The position numbers and the translations under genes were made by a program. From NCBI RefSeq assembly GCF_005849285.1, contig NZ_CP040517.1, positions 2,672,501 through 2,736,500 on the forward strand: 64,000 nucleotides of DNA, read 5' to 3'. This DNA is from Luteithermobacter gelatinilyticus (GTDB lineage Bacteria; Pseudomonadota; Alphaproteobacteria; Sphingomonadales; Emcibacteraceae). A model generated the notes under the pieces. That model saw only the letters and a program-made list of their open reading frames with translations, made no database searches and was not told the origin of the DNA. Shown one piece after another: positions 56,096 to 64,000 of the stretch; within the stretch, counting starts at the first letter, position 1, and every line of letters begins with the position of its first letter.

Positions 56096-58156
56096 TTACC
56101 AGATTTTTACCCGTTTTTCCGGAGGCAGGTAAAGGTCGTCTTCTTCGGTCACGTTAAAGGCGTCATAAAAAGCCGGCACATTACGCACCACCCCGTTCAC
56201 CCGGAAACGCGCCGGTGAATGCGGGTCCGTATTGATACGCTGGCGCAGCGCCTCGTCACGGTATTTGCCCTGAAACGCCTGGGCCCAGCCGATAAAGAAA
56301 CGCTGTTCCCCGGTAAAGCCATCAATCACCGGGGCTTCCTTGCCCCCAAGCGACATCTGATAGGCTTTGTAAGCAATGCTTAGCCCCCCCAGATCCCCGA
56401 TATTTTCCCCGAGGGTAAAGGTGCCGTTCACATGCAGGTCGTCAAACACATAATAGCCGTCATACTGCGCCACCAGGGCCTTGGTGCGTTTTTCAAATTC
56501 CGCCCGGTCCTGATCTGTCCACCAGTTGACCAACGCCCCGGTCCCGTCAAAGGTGCTGCCCTTGTCGTCAAAGCCATGCCCGATTTCATGGCCGATCACC
56601 CCGCCAATGGCCCCGTAATTGACCGCATCGTCGGCATTCATGTCGAAGAAGGGCGGTTGCAAAATGGCCGCTGGGAACACAATCTCGTTCATGGTCGGAT
56701 TGTAATAGGCATTGACCGTCTGCGGAGTCATGAACCACTCATGCCGCTGGATCGGCCCGCCCAGTTTAGCCAGTTCCCGCTCATGCTCGACCAGAGCCGC
56801 CCGTTTCATGTTGCCGAAATAATCATCGGCGCGGATGTCCAGCTTGGAATAATCTTTCCATTTGTCGGGATAACCGATTTTCGGGGTAAAGGCGTGCAGT
56901 TTTTCCAGGGCTTTCTGTTTGGTTTCTTCCCCCATCCAGTCCAGTTCCTTGATGCTCACCTCATAGGCCCGAATCAGGTTCTGCACCAGTTCCTCCATAC
57001 GCGCCTTAGCTTCGGGTTTGAAATGCTTGGCCACATAAACCTGGCCGACCACTTCACCCAAGGTGCTGTTGACCGCCTGAACCGCACGACGCCACAACGG
57101 ACGCTGCTCCTCGACACCGTACAACACCTTGCTGTAGAAATCGAAATTCGCCTGGTCGAATTCTTCGGTCAGTCGGCTGGCCGTGGCATTGACCACCCCC
57201 CATTTGAGATAGGTTTTCCAGGTCTCAAGATCGGTTTCCGCCAGAATGGCATCAAAACCTTCCAGATAGCTGGGCTGGCTGATCACAATCTCGTCCAACC
57301 CTTCCAGGCCGCTGGCCGCCAGATATCGCCTCCAGTCAAAACCGGGGGTCAAATCCGCAAGTTCTTCCATCGTAAACTTATTGTAGCGCTTGACAGAGTC
57401 CCGGTTGTCTTCCTTGAGCCAGTGCTTTTCCGCCAGGCGGGTTTCCAGATCCATGATGGTTCTGGCTTTATCCGCCGCCCCGTCAATGCCGGCAAGGGTC
57501 AGCATCCGTTCAATATGCGCCACATATTTTTCCCGGATCATGACGGACTTTTCATCTGTCTTGAAATAATATTCCCGATCCGGCAGCCCCAGGCCGGTCT
57601 GCCAGCTATAAACCGCATAACGATCCGGCTGTTTGGCATCCACATCAATATAGAGCGCGAACGGCGCCTCAAATCCCACTTTGCCCGCATAGGCAAAATA
57701 TTCCAGCAGATCAGCCTTGCTGTTGATCGCGTCAATGGTCTCAAACTCCGGTATGAGCGGCTCGATCCCGCGCGCATTGCGGGTTTCCAGATCCATATAA
57801 CTGTTAAAAAAGTCACCGACCTTCTGTTCGTTACTGCCCGGCTCGTGATGGCCGCTGGCCGCCTCGTCAATAATGGCTTTGACATCCTCTTCGGCCTTGT
57901 CGCGCAGATAATAGAAGGTGCCGATGCTGGCCCGGTCCGCCGGAATTTCCGTATTCTCCAACCAAGTGCCATTCACATATTCAAAAAAGTCATCACCAGG
58001 GTCGATTTCCTGGTTCATATGTTCCAGATATACCCCCGAGGCGAGCATCGCCCCAGCACCGGTTTTATCTTCTTCATCGGCCGGCCCACAACCCGCCAGA
58101 AACGTTGTCGCCGCCATGAGCGCGGCATATCCCGTCTGTTTCAGATACTTTTTCAT
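56096..58156 (-). CDS. M13-family zinc metallopeptidase, lipoprotein
   Basis: 686 residues from the ATG at 58156 (an in-frame start at 58186 lacks the lipoprotein context). The N-terminus is a lipobox signal, ATTFLAGCGPADEE, so it is probably anchored by a lipid on Cys. The neprilysin/PepO-like domain has NAYYNPTMNEIVFPA, zinc motif GVIGHEIGHGFDDKG and ENIGDLGGLSIAY with the third zinc ligand. It degrades small peptides in the periplasm. An AAAGGGA site lies about 12 bases before the start. Confidence 0.93.
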   Translation of the reverse strand: MKKYLKQTGYAALMAATTFLAGCGPADEEDKTGAGAMLASGVYLEHMNQEIDPGDDFFEYVNGTWLENTEIPADRASIGTFYYLRDKAEEDVKAIIDEAASGHHEPGSNEQKVGDFFNSYMDLETRNARGIEPLIPEFETIDAINSKADLLEYFAYAGKVGFEAPFALYIDVDAKQPDRYAVYSWQTGLGLPDREYYFKTDEKSVMIREKYVAHIERMLTLAGIDGAADKARTIMDLETRLAEKHWLKEDNRDSVKRYNKFTMEELADLTPGFDWRRYLAASGLEGLDEIVISQPSYLEGFDAILAETDLETWKTYLKWGVVNATASRLTEEFDQANFDFYSKVLYGVEEQRPLWRRAVQAVNSTLGEVVGQVYVAKHFKPEAKARMEELVQNLIRAYEVSIKELDWMGEETKQKALEKLHAFTPKIGYPDKWKDYSKLDIRADDYFGNMKRAALVEHERELAKLGGPIQRHEWFMTPQTVNAYYNPTMNEIVFPAAILQPPFFDMNADDAVNYGAIGGVIGHEIGHGFDDKGSTFDGTGALVNWWTDQDRAEFEKRTKALVAQYDGYYVFDDLHVNGTFTLGENIGDLGGLSIAYKAYQMSLGGKEAPVIDGFTGEQRFFIGWAQAFQGKYRDEALRQRINTDPHSPARFRVNGVVRNVPAFYDAFNVTEEDDLYLPPEKRVKIW

Positions 58157-58211
58157 TATTTTATTTTCCCTTTGATATTTTGCCATTAATCATAATTGTG
58201 GTGAAGGGGGG

Positions 58212-58835
58212 TTATTTTTTCTGCAGTTCCTTCAGTTGTTCCTGCATGGCGGCCAGTTGTTCCTGCAGTTTGGCAAGTCTGTCTTCCTCCTCTTCTTTCG
58301 CCTTAGGGCGTTTGCTGCCCGCCCCTTTATTCTGACCTGTATTCTGGGGCGGCATGCCGTGAAATGGCGAGAACATCTGCATGGCGTTTTCAAATGCCGC
58401 CATATTCTGTCGGGCCATATCCTCGAAAGGTTTCAGAGATTTGAAGGAAAACGGCGTGCCTGAAGCAAAGTTTTCTTCCACAAAATGGCGAAACCTTTCC
58501 TGATTTTCCGCAAACAAGCTCATGCTGGCTTCCAGGTAATCCGGCACGATCTGCTGCAATCCGCCGCCGTAAAAGCTGATCAGCTGCCGCAGGAAATTGA
58601 TTGGCAACAGGGTTTCCCCTTTGCTTTCTTCTTCAAAAATGATCTGTGTGAGCACAGACCGGGTAATGTCTTCCCCGCTTTTGGCATCCCGGACAACAAA
58701 ATTCTTGCCCTCCCGAACCATCTTCGCAAGATCGTCGAGGGTGACGTAACTGCTGCTGTCTGTGTTATACAAACGCCGGTTGGCGTATTTTTTGATGACA
58801 ATCTGGTCGTTGTCTGCTGTGTTTTTTTTTGCCAC
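58212..58835 (-). CDS. phaR: Polyhydroxyalkanoate synthesis repressor PhaR
   Basis: 207 residues from the GTG at 58835, read as MAKKNTADNDQ. The PHB_acc_N domain IVIKKYANRRLYNTDSSSYV and the following KMVREGKNFVVRDAKSGEDI bind DNA and PHB. A second domain (LLPINFLRQLISFYGGGL, QENQERF-like) follows, then a Gln/Glu-rich coiled C-terminus KEEEEDRLAKLQEQLAAMQE. The frame extends to 58940, but those codons are unlike PhaR and lie in the operator region. It represses PHB genes until polymer titrates it. A CTGC-N3-GCAG operator lies 62 bases upstream. Confidence 0.95.
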   Translation of the reverse strand: MAKKNTADNDQIVIKKYANRRLYNTDSSSYVTLDDLAKMVREGKNFVVRDAKSGEDITRSVLTQIIFEEESKGETLLPINFLRQLISFYGGGLQQIVPDYLEASMSLFAENQERFRHFVEENFASGTPFSFKSLKPFEDMARQNMAAFENAMQMFSPFHGMPPQNTGQNKGAGSKRPKAKEEEEDRLAKLQEQLAAMQEQLKELQKK

Positions 58836-58896
58836 GTCCCAAAACCTTAAAAGCTGTTGATGAGTGTTATGTTTCACCTGCCCCGAAAATCGCTGA

Positions 58897-58955
58897 CTGC
58901 CCGGCAGCGTATCATGCGGCATAAATGCTGCAAAGCGCAAGAAAAATGCTGCGCA
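58897..58955. promoter_or_regulatory. PhaR operator region upstream of phaR
   Basis: CTGCCCGGCAG at 58897-58907 fits CTGC-N3-GCAG, described for PhaR targets in Paracoccus. It is followed by the TGC-rich repeats AAATGCTGCAAAGCGCA and AAATGCTGCGCA (58922-58954). The region serves both phaR and the divergent small gene, so autoregulation is likely. Confidence 0.65.
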
Positions 58956-59103
58956 ACAAAATATACCATTTTATATCCACGAGTCCAAAAAAGCTTCCCG
59001 GTATTCTATGTCGCATGATAAGATTTCGTCTAACTCGCTTTGGGTAATCTTCGGGCGATCATTGAGACCACAATTTATAGGACCAACGGCTATATGGTGC
59101 GTG

Positions 59104-59301
59104 ATGGTGCGTGACAAGACATCCCCCTCCTCTTCAGAAGAGCTCGACCAACTGGCCGAACAATATCTCGACTTCTGGCAGGAAAACCTGGCCAACTGGG
59201 CCACAGATCCCCAAGCCCTGGAAAAATGGGTGGAGGCGTTGTCGTCCCTATCCCCCTCGTCTTCCCGGAAACCTTCCCAGGAATCACCGGATAAGACATA
59301 A
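59104..59301 (+). CDS. Small unknown protein divergent from phaR
   Basis: 65 residues. The core EELDQLAEQYLDFWQENLANW and ALEKWVEALSSL are amphipathic, and the C-terminus is Ser/Pro-rich. The start is uncertain: the frame is open back to 59008, but the sequence there looks like the promoter, so I use the ATG at 59104. No family is recognised; the YLDFWQENLANWATDP stretch recalls N-terminal segments of PHB synthases, and its position beside phaR suggests a PHB granule role. Both points are inference. Confidence 0.6.
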   Translation: MVRDKTSPSSSEELDQLAEQYLDFWQENLANWATDPQALEKWVEALSSLSPSSSRKPSQESPDKT

Positions 59302-59619
59302 CCCGCCACGTCAATCCCGTTAAAGTGCCCTGTGATGAAATTGACTTAGAGTGAATTGTGCATAGGTTGCCCCATTCTGCCGGTCAGGTCTGGCCATACC
59401 CTGGACAAAAAAAGATGTATGTATTTGAATCTTCATAAAAAGTTTTGGGCAACATTCGGGACAAGACGATCTCAGAAAAGCGCAGCCCTGTGGACGCCCT
59501 GTCCTGATCCGCCACGAAAATACCGTTTTTGTAAAGAATCTGACAGATAAATTCAGTTTTGAGTTGGAAAACGCAACTTAATCCAATATACATACTTCCC
59601 AGCAGAAAGGGAGTAATAC
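59302..59619. other. Intergenic region before exbD with a repeat end
   Basis: Contains a single end of the TAGAGTGAATTG family (59347-59394), then about 220 bases with no supported gene, ending in an AAAGGGAG site seven bases before the exbD ATG. Confidence 0.6.
59347..59394 (+). repeat. TAGAGTGAATTG-family repeat, single 48-bp end
   Basis: TAGAGTGAATTGTGCATAGG continued by CCCATTCTGCCGGTCAGGTC, matching the right end of the full element in reverse orientation. Truncated after TCTGGCC. Confidence 0.85.
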
Positions 59620-60030
59620 ATGCGCCATAAACATAGATCAACTGAAGGGGATGAAGCCGAAATCGACATGACTCCGATGCTTGACATCGTGTTTATCATG
59701 TTGATCTTCTTCATCGTGACCGCCTCCTTCCTGAAAGAATCAGGAGTGGAAATCAATCGTCCGGATTCCTCCCAGAAATCCGAGAATCAGGAAGCCGAGA
59801 GCATCTTTATTGACGTAACAGCCCGCGACGAGGTCTGGATCAACAAACGCCGCGTTGACGTGCGCGCCGTACGGGCCAATGTGGAACGTCTGAAAGCCAA
59901 GATGGAAAAACCCTCCGTGGTTATCAAAGCTGACCGGGATTCCTCTTCCGGCAGAGTGATCGAAGTGGTGGAAGGCGTGCGCACCGCCGGTGTTTATAAC
60001 TATGTCGTTGCAACACCGAAAAAGAATTAG
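59620..60030 (+). CDS. ExbD/TolR-family biopolymer transport protein
   Basis: 136 residues: a short cytoplasmic start DEAEIDMTPMLDIVFIMLIFF with the essential membrane Asp (D22 in MLDIVF), one membrane helix about residues 21-42, then a periplasmic domain (VTARDEVWINKRRVDVRAV, VVIKADRDSSSGRVIEVV). It couples proton flow to TonB-like energisation. No exbB or tonB gene is beside it, so it works with partners elsewhere. AAAGGGAG precedes the ATG. Confidence 0.92.
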   Translation: MRHKHRSTEGDEAEIDMTPMLDIVFIMLIFFIVTASFLKESGVEINRPDSSQKSENQEAESIFIDVTARDEVWINKRRVDVRAVRANVERLKAKMEKPSVVIKADRDSSSGRVIEVVEGVRTAGVYNYVVATPKKN

Positions 60031-60073
60031 GGCTTTAAAAGGGTGTCTCTGACGGCCCCTTTCCTTTGAGATC

Positions 60074-60110
60074 ATGCCCCCCGCCAAATACCTTGGCGGG
60101 GGTTTTCTTT
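60074..60110 (+). terminator. Rho-independent terminator of exbD
   Basis: CCCCCGCCAA and TTGGCGGGGG pair (10 bp, loop ATACC), followed by TTTTCTTT. It ends exbD 45 bases after its stop and isolates it from the phaC-like gene. Confidence 0.92.
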
Positions 60111-60120
60111 ATCGTACTGT

Positions 60121-60180
60121 CTGTCCTGATCCTGTCCTGATCTGTATTTTGCCCCTGATTATATTTTGCAAGCTCAGGGG
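60121..60180 (+). promoter_or_regulatory. Repeats and dyad upstream of the phaC-like gene
   Basis: CTGTCCTGATC occurs twice in tandem (60121-60142). CCCCTGA and TCAGGGG pair around 15 bases at 60152-60180, just before the start. They may be a promoter-proximal operator; no known motif is recognised. Confidence 0.45.
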
Positions 60181-60198
60181 ATACGCTATACTGCGGGC

Positions 60199-61485
60199 AT
60201 GAACAAGACGCCTCCCCCTGCTTCTGAAACAACCGCCCCCCCGCGTCGCTGCGGCCCGCGGCCCCTGCCATTGCATATCGCCAACGCCACTTCCCACTGG
60301 ATGAGCGCCGCCGCATCGCTGCCGCTGTTCCTGATGGATGGCCTGCACTGCCACCCGGACAAACGCTCTGCTGCGGCCAACTTGCGCGCCAAAATGGGCC
60401 GCCAGAACATGATGGCCCTGCAACAGGCCGTGGCCGTCCGCGCCCAGAAGCGGCTTGTGGACATGATGACCGGAATCAGGGCGTATCAGAAACATCCCTA
60501 TCGCCGCACCGTCACCCCACCCGCCACCGCCTTGCAAAGCGGTACCACCAGACTATTGGGCTACGCCCCGGAAACAGCCTCAGGCGTCGCGGATCGCGAC
60601 AAGCCGGTCATGATCGCCGTGCCGTCCCTGATCAACCCCTCTTATGTGCTTGACCTGATGGAAGATCACAGCCTGATGCGCTACCTTGCGACAGACGGAT
60701 TTGCCCCGTATCTGGTGGATTGGAGCCATCCCGGCCCGCTGGAACAGCATTTCGGCCTGGACGACTATATTGTCCAGCGCCTTATCCCCTTCATTGAAGA
60801 AATCAGCCGGCGGCATCAACGCCCTGTACATCTTCTGGGGTATTGTATGGGCGGCAACCTGGCGCTGGCCGCCGCACAACTGATACAGGAGAAGGGCGTG
60901 CTGCAAAGCCTGACCCTAATCGCCACACCTTGGGATTTCCATGTCGACAAAAATGTACAGTTAAAAAGCTTTCTGGGGCAGATGGAGAAATCCCAGCAGC
61001 TTTTTGCCGAACTTGGTCTGGTGCCCATGGACATTATGCAGCTGTTTTTTTTCAGTCTGGACCCCACGTTATCGGACCGCAAGTTCCGGCGGTTTGCCCA
61101 GATGGACCCCGAAGACCCCAAAACGAAAATCTTTGTCGCCATTGAAGATTGGGCCAATGACGGCCCGCCACTGGCGCTGAATCTGGCCTATGACTGCCTG
61201 ATCCAGTGGTATCGGGACAACCTGCCGGTCCAGGGCAAATGGCAGGTGGCGGGACAAACCATTCTGCCGGCGAACCTTAAACTGCCCTGCCATGTCATCA
61301 CCCCGAAACGGGACCGTATTGTTCCTCCTGCTTCCGCCAAAGCCATTCTGGCAGACTTGCCCGCAGTGCAACATACAGAGGCCGCCCGCGGACATGTGAA
61401 TATGATTGCCGGCGCCGGCGCCGAAACAATTTTATGGCCCAAAATCACAAATTATATAAAAGAAAATTTCAAAAAAATATTATAG
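60199..61485 (+). CDS. PhaC-like polyhydroxyalkanoate synthase family protein, short form
   Basis: 428 residues from the ATG at 60199. The alpha/beta-hydrolase core has the lipase-like box LGYCMGGNLA with the nucleophile C216, Asp D372 in KRDRIVPP and His H399 in RGHVNMIAG, the triad of PHA synthases. It is much shorter than a class I PhaC (about 600) and lacks the long N-terminal domain; the first 100 residues are Pro/Arg-rich. Together with phaR, phaA and phaB it suggests polymer synthesis, but a depolymerase or thioesterase relative is also possible. Confidence 0.78.
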   Translation: MNKTPPPASETTAPPRRCGPRPLPLHIANATSHWMSAAASLPLFLMDGLHCHPDKRSAAANLRAKMGRQNMMALQQAVAVRAQKRLVDMMTGIRAYQKHPYRRTVTPPATALQSGTTRLLGYAPETASGVADRDKPVMIAVPSLINPSYVLDLMEDHSLMRYLATDGFAPYLVDWSHPGPLEQHFGLDDYIVQRLIPFIEEISRRHQRPVHLLGYCMGGNLALAAAQLIQEKGVLQSLTLIATPWDFHVDKNVQLKSFLGQMEKSQQLFAELGLVPMDIMQLFFFSLDPTLSDRKFRRFAQMDPEDPKTKIFVAIEDWANDGPPLALNLAYDCLIQWYRDNLPVQGKWQVAGQTILPANLKLPCHVITPKRDRIVPPASAKAILADLPAVQHTEAARGHVNMIAGAGAETILWPKITNYIKENFKKIL

Positions 61486-61754
61486 AAAGTAATAATTGAA
61501 CATTGCGCAAGAATCATATATGAGTTGGCCGCAATGATACTTCGACAGATACGTCACAAATATTTTAACAGACGGCGATTGCCTAACCATGCTGCGCTGC
61601 AGTATAAAGAGGGAACGGCCATAACCATAATAATGAATCATAACAACGAACCATAACAACAATGGCCATAACAACATTGAAAAGGGCCCGGGCCTGAACG
61701 CCGCCCCATTTCAAATGGCCCTTTAAGGACTGAAACAAACCAAGGAAACATATC
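61486..61754. promoter_or_regulatory. phaA upstream region with PhaR site and tandem CATAACAAC
   Basis: CTGCGCTGCAG at 61592-61602 fits CTGC-N3-GCAG. CATAACAAC is repeated three times (starts 61639, 61652, 61667), and AAAGGGCC with GGCCCTTT (about 61681-61728) can form a hairpin just before the ribosome-binding site AAGGAA. Confidence 0.6.
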
Positions 61755-62930
61755 ATGACAGACGTAGCCATTGTCGCCGCCAAACGCACCCCCATCGGAT
61801 CTTTCAACGGTTCTCTCAGCAGCGTACCGGCCCATTATCTCGGGGCAACCGTCATTCAGGCCCTCCTGGAAGAAACCGGCGTAGCGCCCGGTGACATCGA
61901 CGAAGTGATTCTGGGACAGATCCTGACGGCCGCCGCCGGGCAGAACCCGGCCCGCCAGGCCGCTATCAATGCCGGTCTGCCCAAGGAAACCACCGCCTGG
62001 GGCATGAATCAGGTGTGCGGGTCAGGACTGCGTGCCGTCGCACTTGCCTATCAGGCCCTTAAATGCGGCGACGCGGAAATCATGATCGCCGGCGGCCAGG
62101 AAAGCATGAGCCAGGCCCCCCATGCGGCACAGTTGCGCGGCGGAGTCAAGATGGGCCCGGCCACCTTTGAAGACACCATGATCAAGGACGGACTGACCGA
62201 TGCCTTCGGAGTCATGCATATGGGTATTACAGCCGAAAACATCGCCGAGCGCTGGCAAATCACCCGCGAAGAACAGGACACCTTCGCCGTCGCCTCCCAG
62301 AACAAGGCGGAAGCCGCCCAGGCCGCCGGTCGCTTCAAGGACGAAATCACGCCCGTCATCATCAAAACCCGCAAGGGCGAGACCGTGGTGGAAGAAGACG
62401 AATATATCCGCAAGGGCGTCACCTTTGAGAGCATTTCCGGTGTACGACCGGCCTTCAAGAAGGATGGCACCGTCACAGCCGCCAACGCCAGCGGCATCAA
62501 TGACGGCGCCGCCGCCACGTTGCTGATGCGCGTGGAAGAGGCCGAAAAACGCGGCCTTGAACCGTTGGCCCTCATCAAATCCTGGGCCACGGCCGGGGTG
62601 GATCCGGAGATCATGGGCATCGGCCCGGTTCCGGCCAGCCGTCGGGCCCTGGAAAAAGCCGGCTGGGGGGTGGATGACCTGGATCTGATTGAGGCCAACG
62701 AAGCCTTTGCCGTGCAGGCCTGTGCCGTGAACAGGGACATGGGCTGGGATCCGGAAAAAGTGAATGTAAATGGCGGCGCTATCGCCATCGGACATCCTAT
62801 CGGGGCCAGTGGAGCACGGATCCTAACTACCCTGCTGCATGAAATGAAACGTCGTGAGGCGAAAAAGGGCCTGGCCACCCTGTGTATTGGCGGCGGCATG
62901 GGCGTTGCGCTGTGTGTGGAGCGCCCGTAA
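61755..62930 (+). CDS. phaA: Acetyl-CoA acetyltransferase (beta-ketothiolase)
   Basis: 391-residue thiolase. The active-site nucleophile Cys is in [17 protein letters not shown] (about residue 88), the His is in [17 protein letters not shown] and the second Cys in [15 protein letters not shown]. It condenses two acetyl-CoA into acetoacetyl-CoA, feeding PhaB. The start at [14 protein letters not shown] follows an AAGGAAAC site. It probably also serves the final thiolysis of leucine-derived acetoacetyl-CoA. Confidence 0.94.
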   Translation: MTDVAIVAAKRTPIGSFNGSLSSVPAHYLGATVIQALLEETGVAPGDIDEVILGQILTAAAGQNPARQAAINAGLPKETTAWGMNQVCGSGLRAVALAYQALKCGDAEIMIAGGQESMSQAPHAAQLRGGVKMGPATFEDTMIKDGLTDAFGVMHMGITAENIAERWQITREEQDTFAVASQNKAEAAQAAGRFKDEITPVIIKTRKGETVVEEDEYIRKGVTFESISGVRPAFKKDGTVTAANASGINDGAAATLLMRVEEAEKRGLEPLALIKSWATAGVDPEIMGIGPVPASRRALEKAGWGVDDLDLIEANEAFAVQACAVNRDMGWDPEKVNVNGGAIAIGHPIGASGARILTTLLHEMKRREAKKGLATLCIGGGMGVALCVERP

Positions 62931-62943
62931 CGGCCTAATCCTC

Positions 62944-62976
62944 GCTGGGGGCGCGTGTGGAAGAGAGCCCCCCAGC
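62944..62976 (+). terminator. GC-rich hairpin after phaA
   Basis: GCTGGGGG and CCCCCAGC pair around 17 bases, 14 bases after the phaA stop. There is no T run, so it may only slow or protect the transcript rather than terminate it. Confidence 0.6.
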
Positions 62977-63192
62977 AAGAAAGCGCCGCAGCCCGCTGTG
63001 TCCCTCCGGGGGCACATTGTCACGGCGCTGTAACCGGAACACCTTAAAAAAAAGCCAGGTGGGACAGACAGTAACAGGCACAGCATAAACAGACCTAAAA
63101 TGTCATCCCCCTTTTCGAATAATAAAACAACAAACCCATAAACCCAGCAACCCTGAAACTTTAAAAACAGACTTTGAGGTGAGGAGAAGAAA

Positions 63193-63915
63193 ATGACTAA
63201 AGTTGCCATTGTTACAGGAGGCACCCGGGGAATCGGGGCCGCCATTTCCATTGGCCTAAAAGAAGCGGGATATACCGTTGCCGCCAATTATGCCGGCAAT
63301 GACGAAGCCGCCACCCGTTTCAAGGAAGAAACCGGCATTGCCGTCTATAAATGGAATGTGGGGGATTATGACGCCTGCCAGGCCAGCGTGGCAAAAATTA
63401 CCGCGGATCTTGGGCCGGTGGACATTCTGGTCAATAATGCCGGGATCACCCGGGACACCACACTCAGCAAAATGACCAAGGAAATGTGGGATGCGGTGAT
63501 TGAAACAAATCTCACCTCCAATTTCAACATGACCAAGGCGGTCTGGGACGGCATGAAGGAACGCCGTTATGGCCGCGTCATCTGTATCAGTTCCATCAAC
63601 GGCCAGAAAGGCCAGGTGGGACAGACCAATTATTCCGCCGCCAAGGCGGGCGCGATCGGTTTCATCAAGGCTCTAGCCCAGGAAGGCGCACGATATAACA
63701 TCACCGCCAACGCCATTGCGCCGGGTTATGTAGGCACCGATATGGTGCGGGCCGTACCAGAAAAGGTTCTGGAAAAAATTGTCGGTCAGATCCCCGTTGG
63801 ACGGCTGGGCGAGCCGGAAGAAATTGCCCGTGCAGTGGTCTTTCTAGCCGCAGAGGAAGCCGGTTTCGTCACCGGATCCACCCTGACCATTAATGGCGGG
63901 CAATACATTACCTGA
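63193..63915 (+). CDS. phaB: Acetoacetyl-CoA reductase
   Basis: 240-residue short-chain dehydrogenase: NADPH-binding TGGTRGIGAAI, NNAGITRDTTL and the catalytic Ser-Tyr-Lys in SSINGQKGQVGQTNYSAAKAG, all matching PhaB. It reduces acetoacetyl-CoA to (R)-3-hydroxybutyryl-CoA for PHB. FabG is the nearest alternative; the QKGQVGQTNYSAAKAG stretch and neighbouring phaA favour PhaB. A GAGGTGAGGAG site precedes the ATG. The remaining 85 bases of the window hold no recognised feature. Confidence 0.93.
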   Translation: MTKVAIVTGGTRGIGAAISIGLKEAGYTVAANYAGNDEAATRFKEETGIAVYKWNVGDYDACQASVAKITADLGPVDILVNNAGITRDTTLSKMTKEMWDAVIETNLTSNFNMTKAVWDGMKERRYGRVICISSINGQKGQVGQTNYSAAKAGAIGFIKALAQEGARYNITANAIAPGYVGTDMVRAVPEKVLEKIVGQIPVGRLGEPEEIARAVVFLAAEEAGFVTGSTLTINGGQYIT

Positions 63916-64000
63916 AGATCGGATAACGCCTGAAGAACTAGCGCCAAATGCCGCTGGCCGTTGGTTTTGCGTCTTTAAAGCTTTCCGGTTTGCGGTTAAG

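Overview
The window reads as a chromosomal segment of a heterotrophic, probably marine, alphaproteobacterium. The grounds are alphaproteobacterial gene orders: trpB-trpA-accD-folC-trxA-addA-addB-(amgK/murU)-tsaE-sensor kinase-ahcY, and chvI-chvG-hprK-rapZ-EIIA-HPr. AddAB replaces RecBCD, a two-gene cobaltochelatase pair (cobS/cobT) is present, and there is a GTTC-N7-GTTC LexA box of the alphaproteobacterial type. The TonB receptor, S9 and M13 peptidases and PHB genes would suit a Kordiimonadales/Emcibacterales-like lineage, but that placement is only a guess. No rRNA, tRNA, CRISPR array or complete insertion sequence was recognised.

Layout. 1-3.3 kb: tryptophan, fatty-acid and folate genes (trpB end, trpA, accD, folC), ending at a bidirectional terminator facing trxA. 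3.5-16.8 kb, minus strand: trxA, addA, addB, a fused AmgK-MurU cell-wall recycling enzyme, tsaE, a multi-PAS sensor kinase and ahcY; ahcY has a SahR-like operator. 17-20.5 kb: NUDIX, CYTH and CHAD proteins (phosphate/polyphosphate chemistry) and a J-domain protein. 20.8-25.5 kb: ChvI/ChvG envelope two-component system, HprK, RapZ, EIIA and HPr, preceded by five 11-bp direct repeats. 25.9-27.5 kb: a LexA-box promoter followed by an unknown protein, an M15 endolysin and a 3TM holin, i.e. an apparently stand-alone SOS-inducible lysis cassette. 27.6-33.7 kb: AsmA-like, LemA and DUF3137 proteins, an S9 peptidase, an AI-2E/PerM-type permease and an ArsR regulator. 33.9-42.5 kb: leucine/isovalerate catabolism (IVD, HMG-CoA lyase, MCC alpha, hydratase, MCC beta) divergent from a LysR regulator and an AEC transporter. 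42.9-46.8 kb: BolA, a second J-domain protein, cobS and cobT. 47-51 kb: two tandem paralogous methyltransferase-like genes and lepA. 51.4-58.2 kb: a TonB receptor, small genes, DUF924, a YHS protein and an M13 peptidase. 58.2-63.9 kb: a PHB locus (phaR, a small unknown gene, exbD, a phaC-like gene, phaA, phaB) with two CTGC-N3-GCAG palindromes placed as PhaR operators.

The most unusual feature runs across the whole right half and part of the left. It is a family of interspersed palindromic elements whose ends begin TAGAGTGAATTGTGAATAGG. One copy is a roughly 270-bp MITE-like element with terminal inverted repeats; others are 38-39-bp short forms or single ends. At three loci the TAG at the element edge is the stop codon of the preceding gene. 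The second highlight is the SOS-controlled holin/endolysin cassette.
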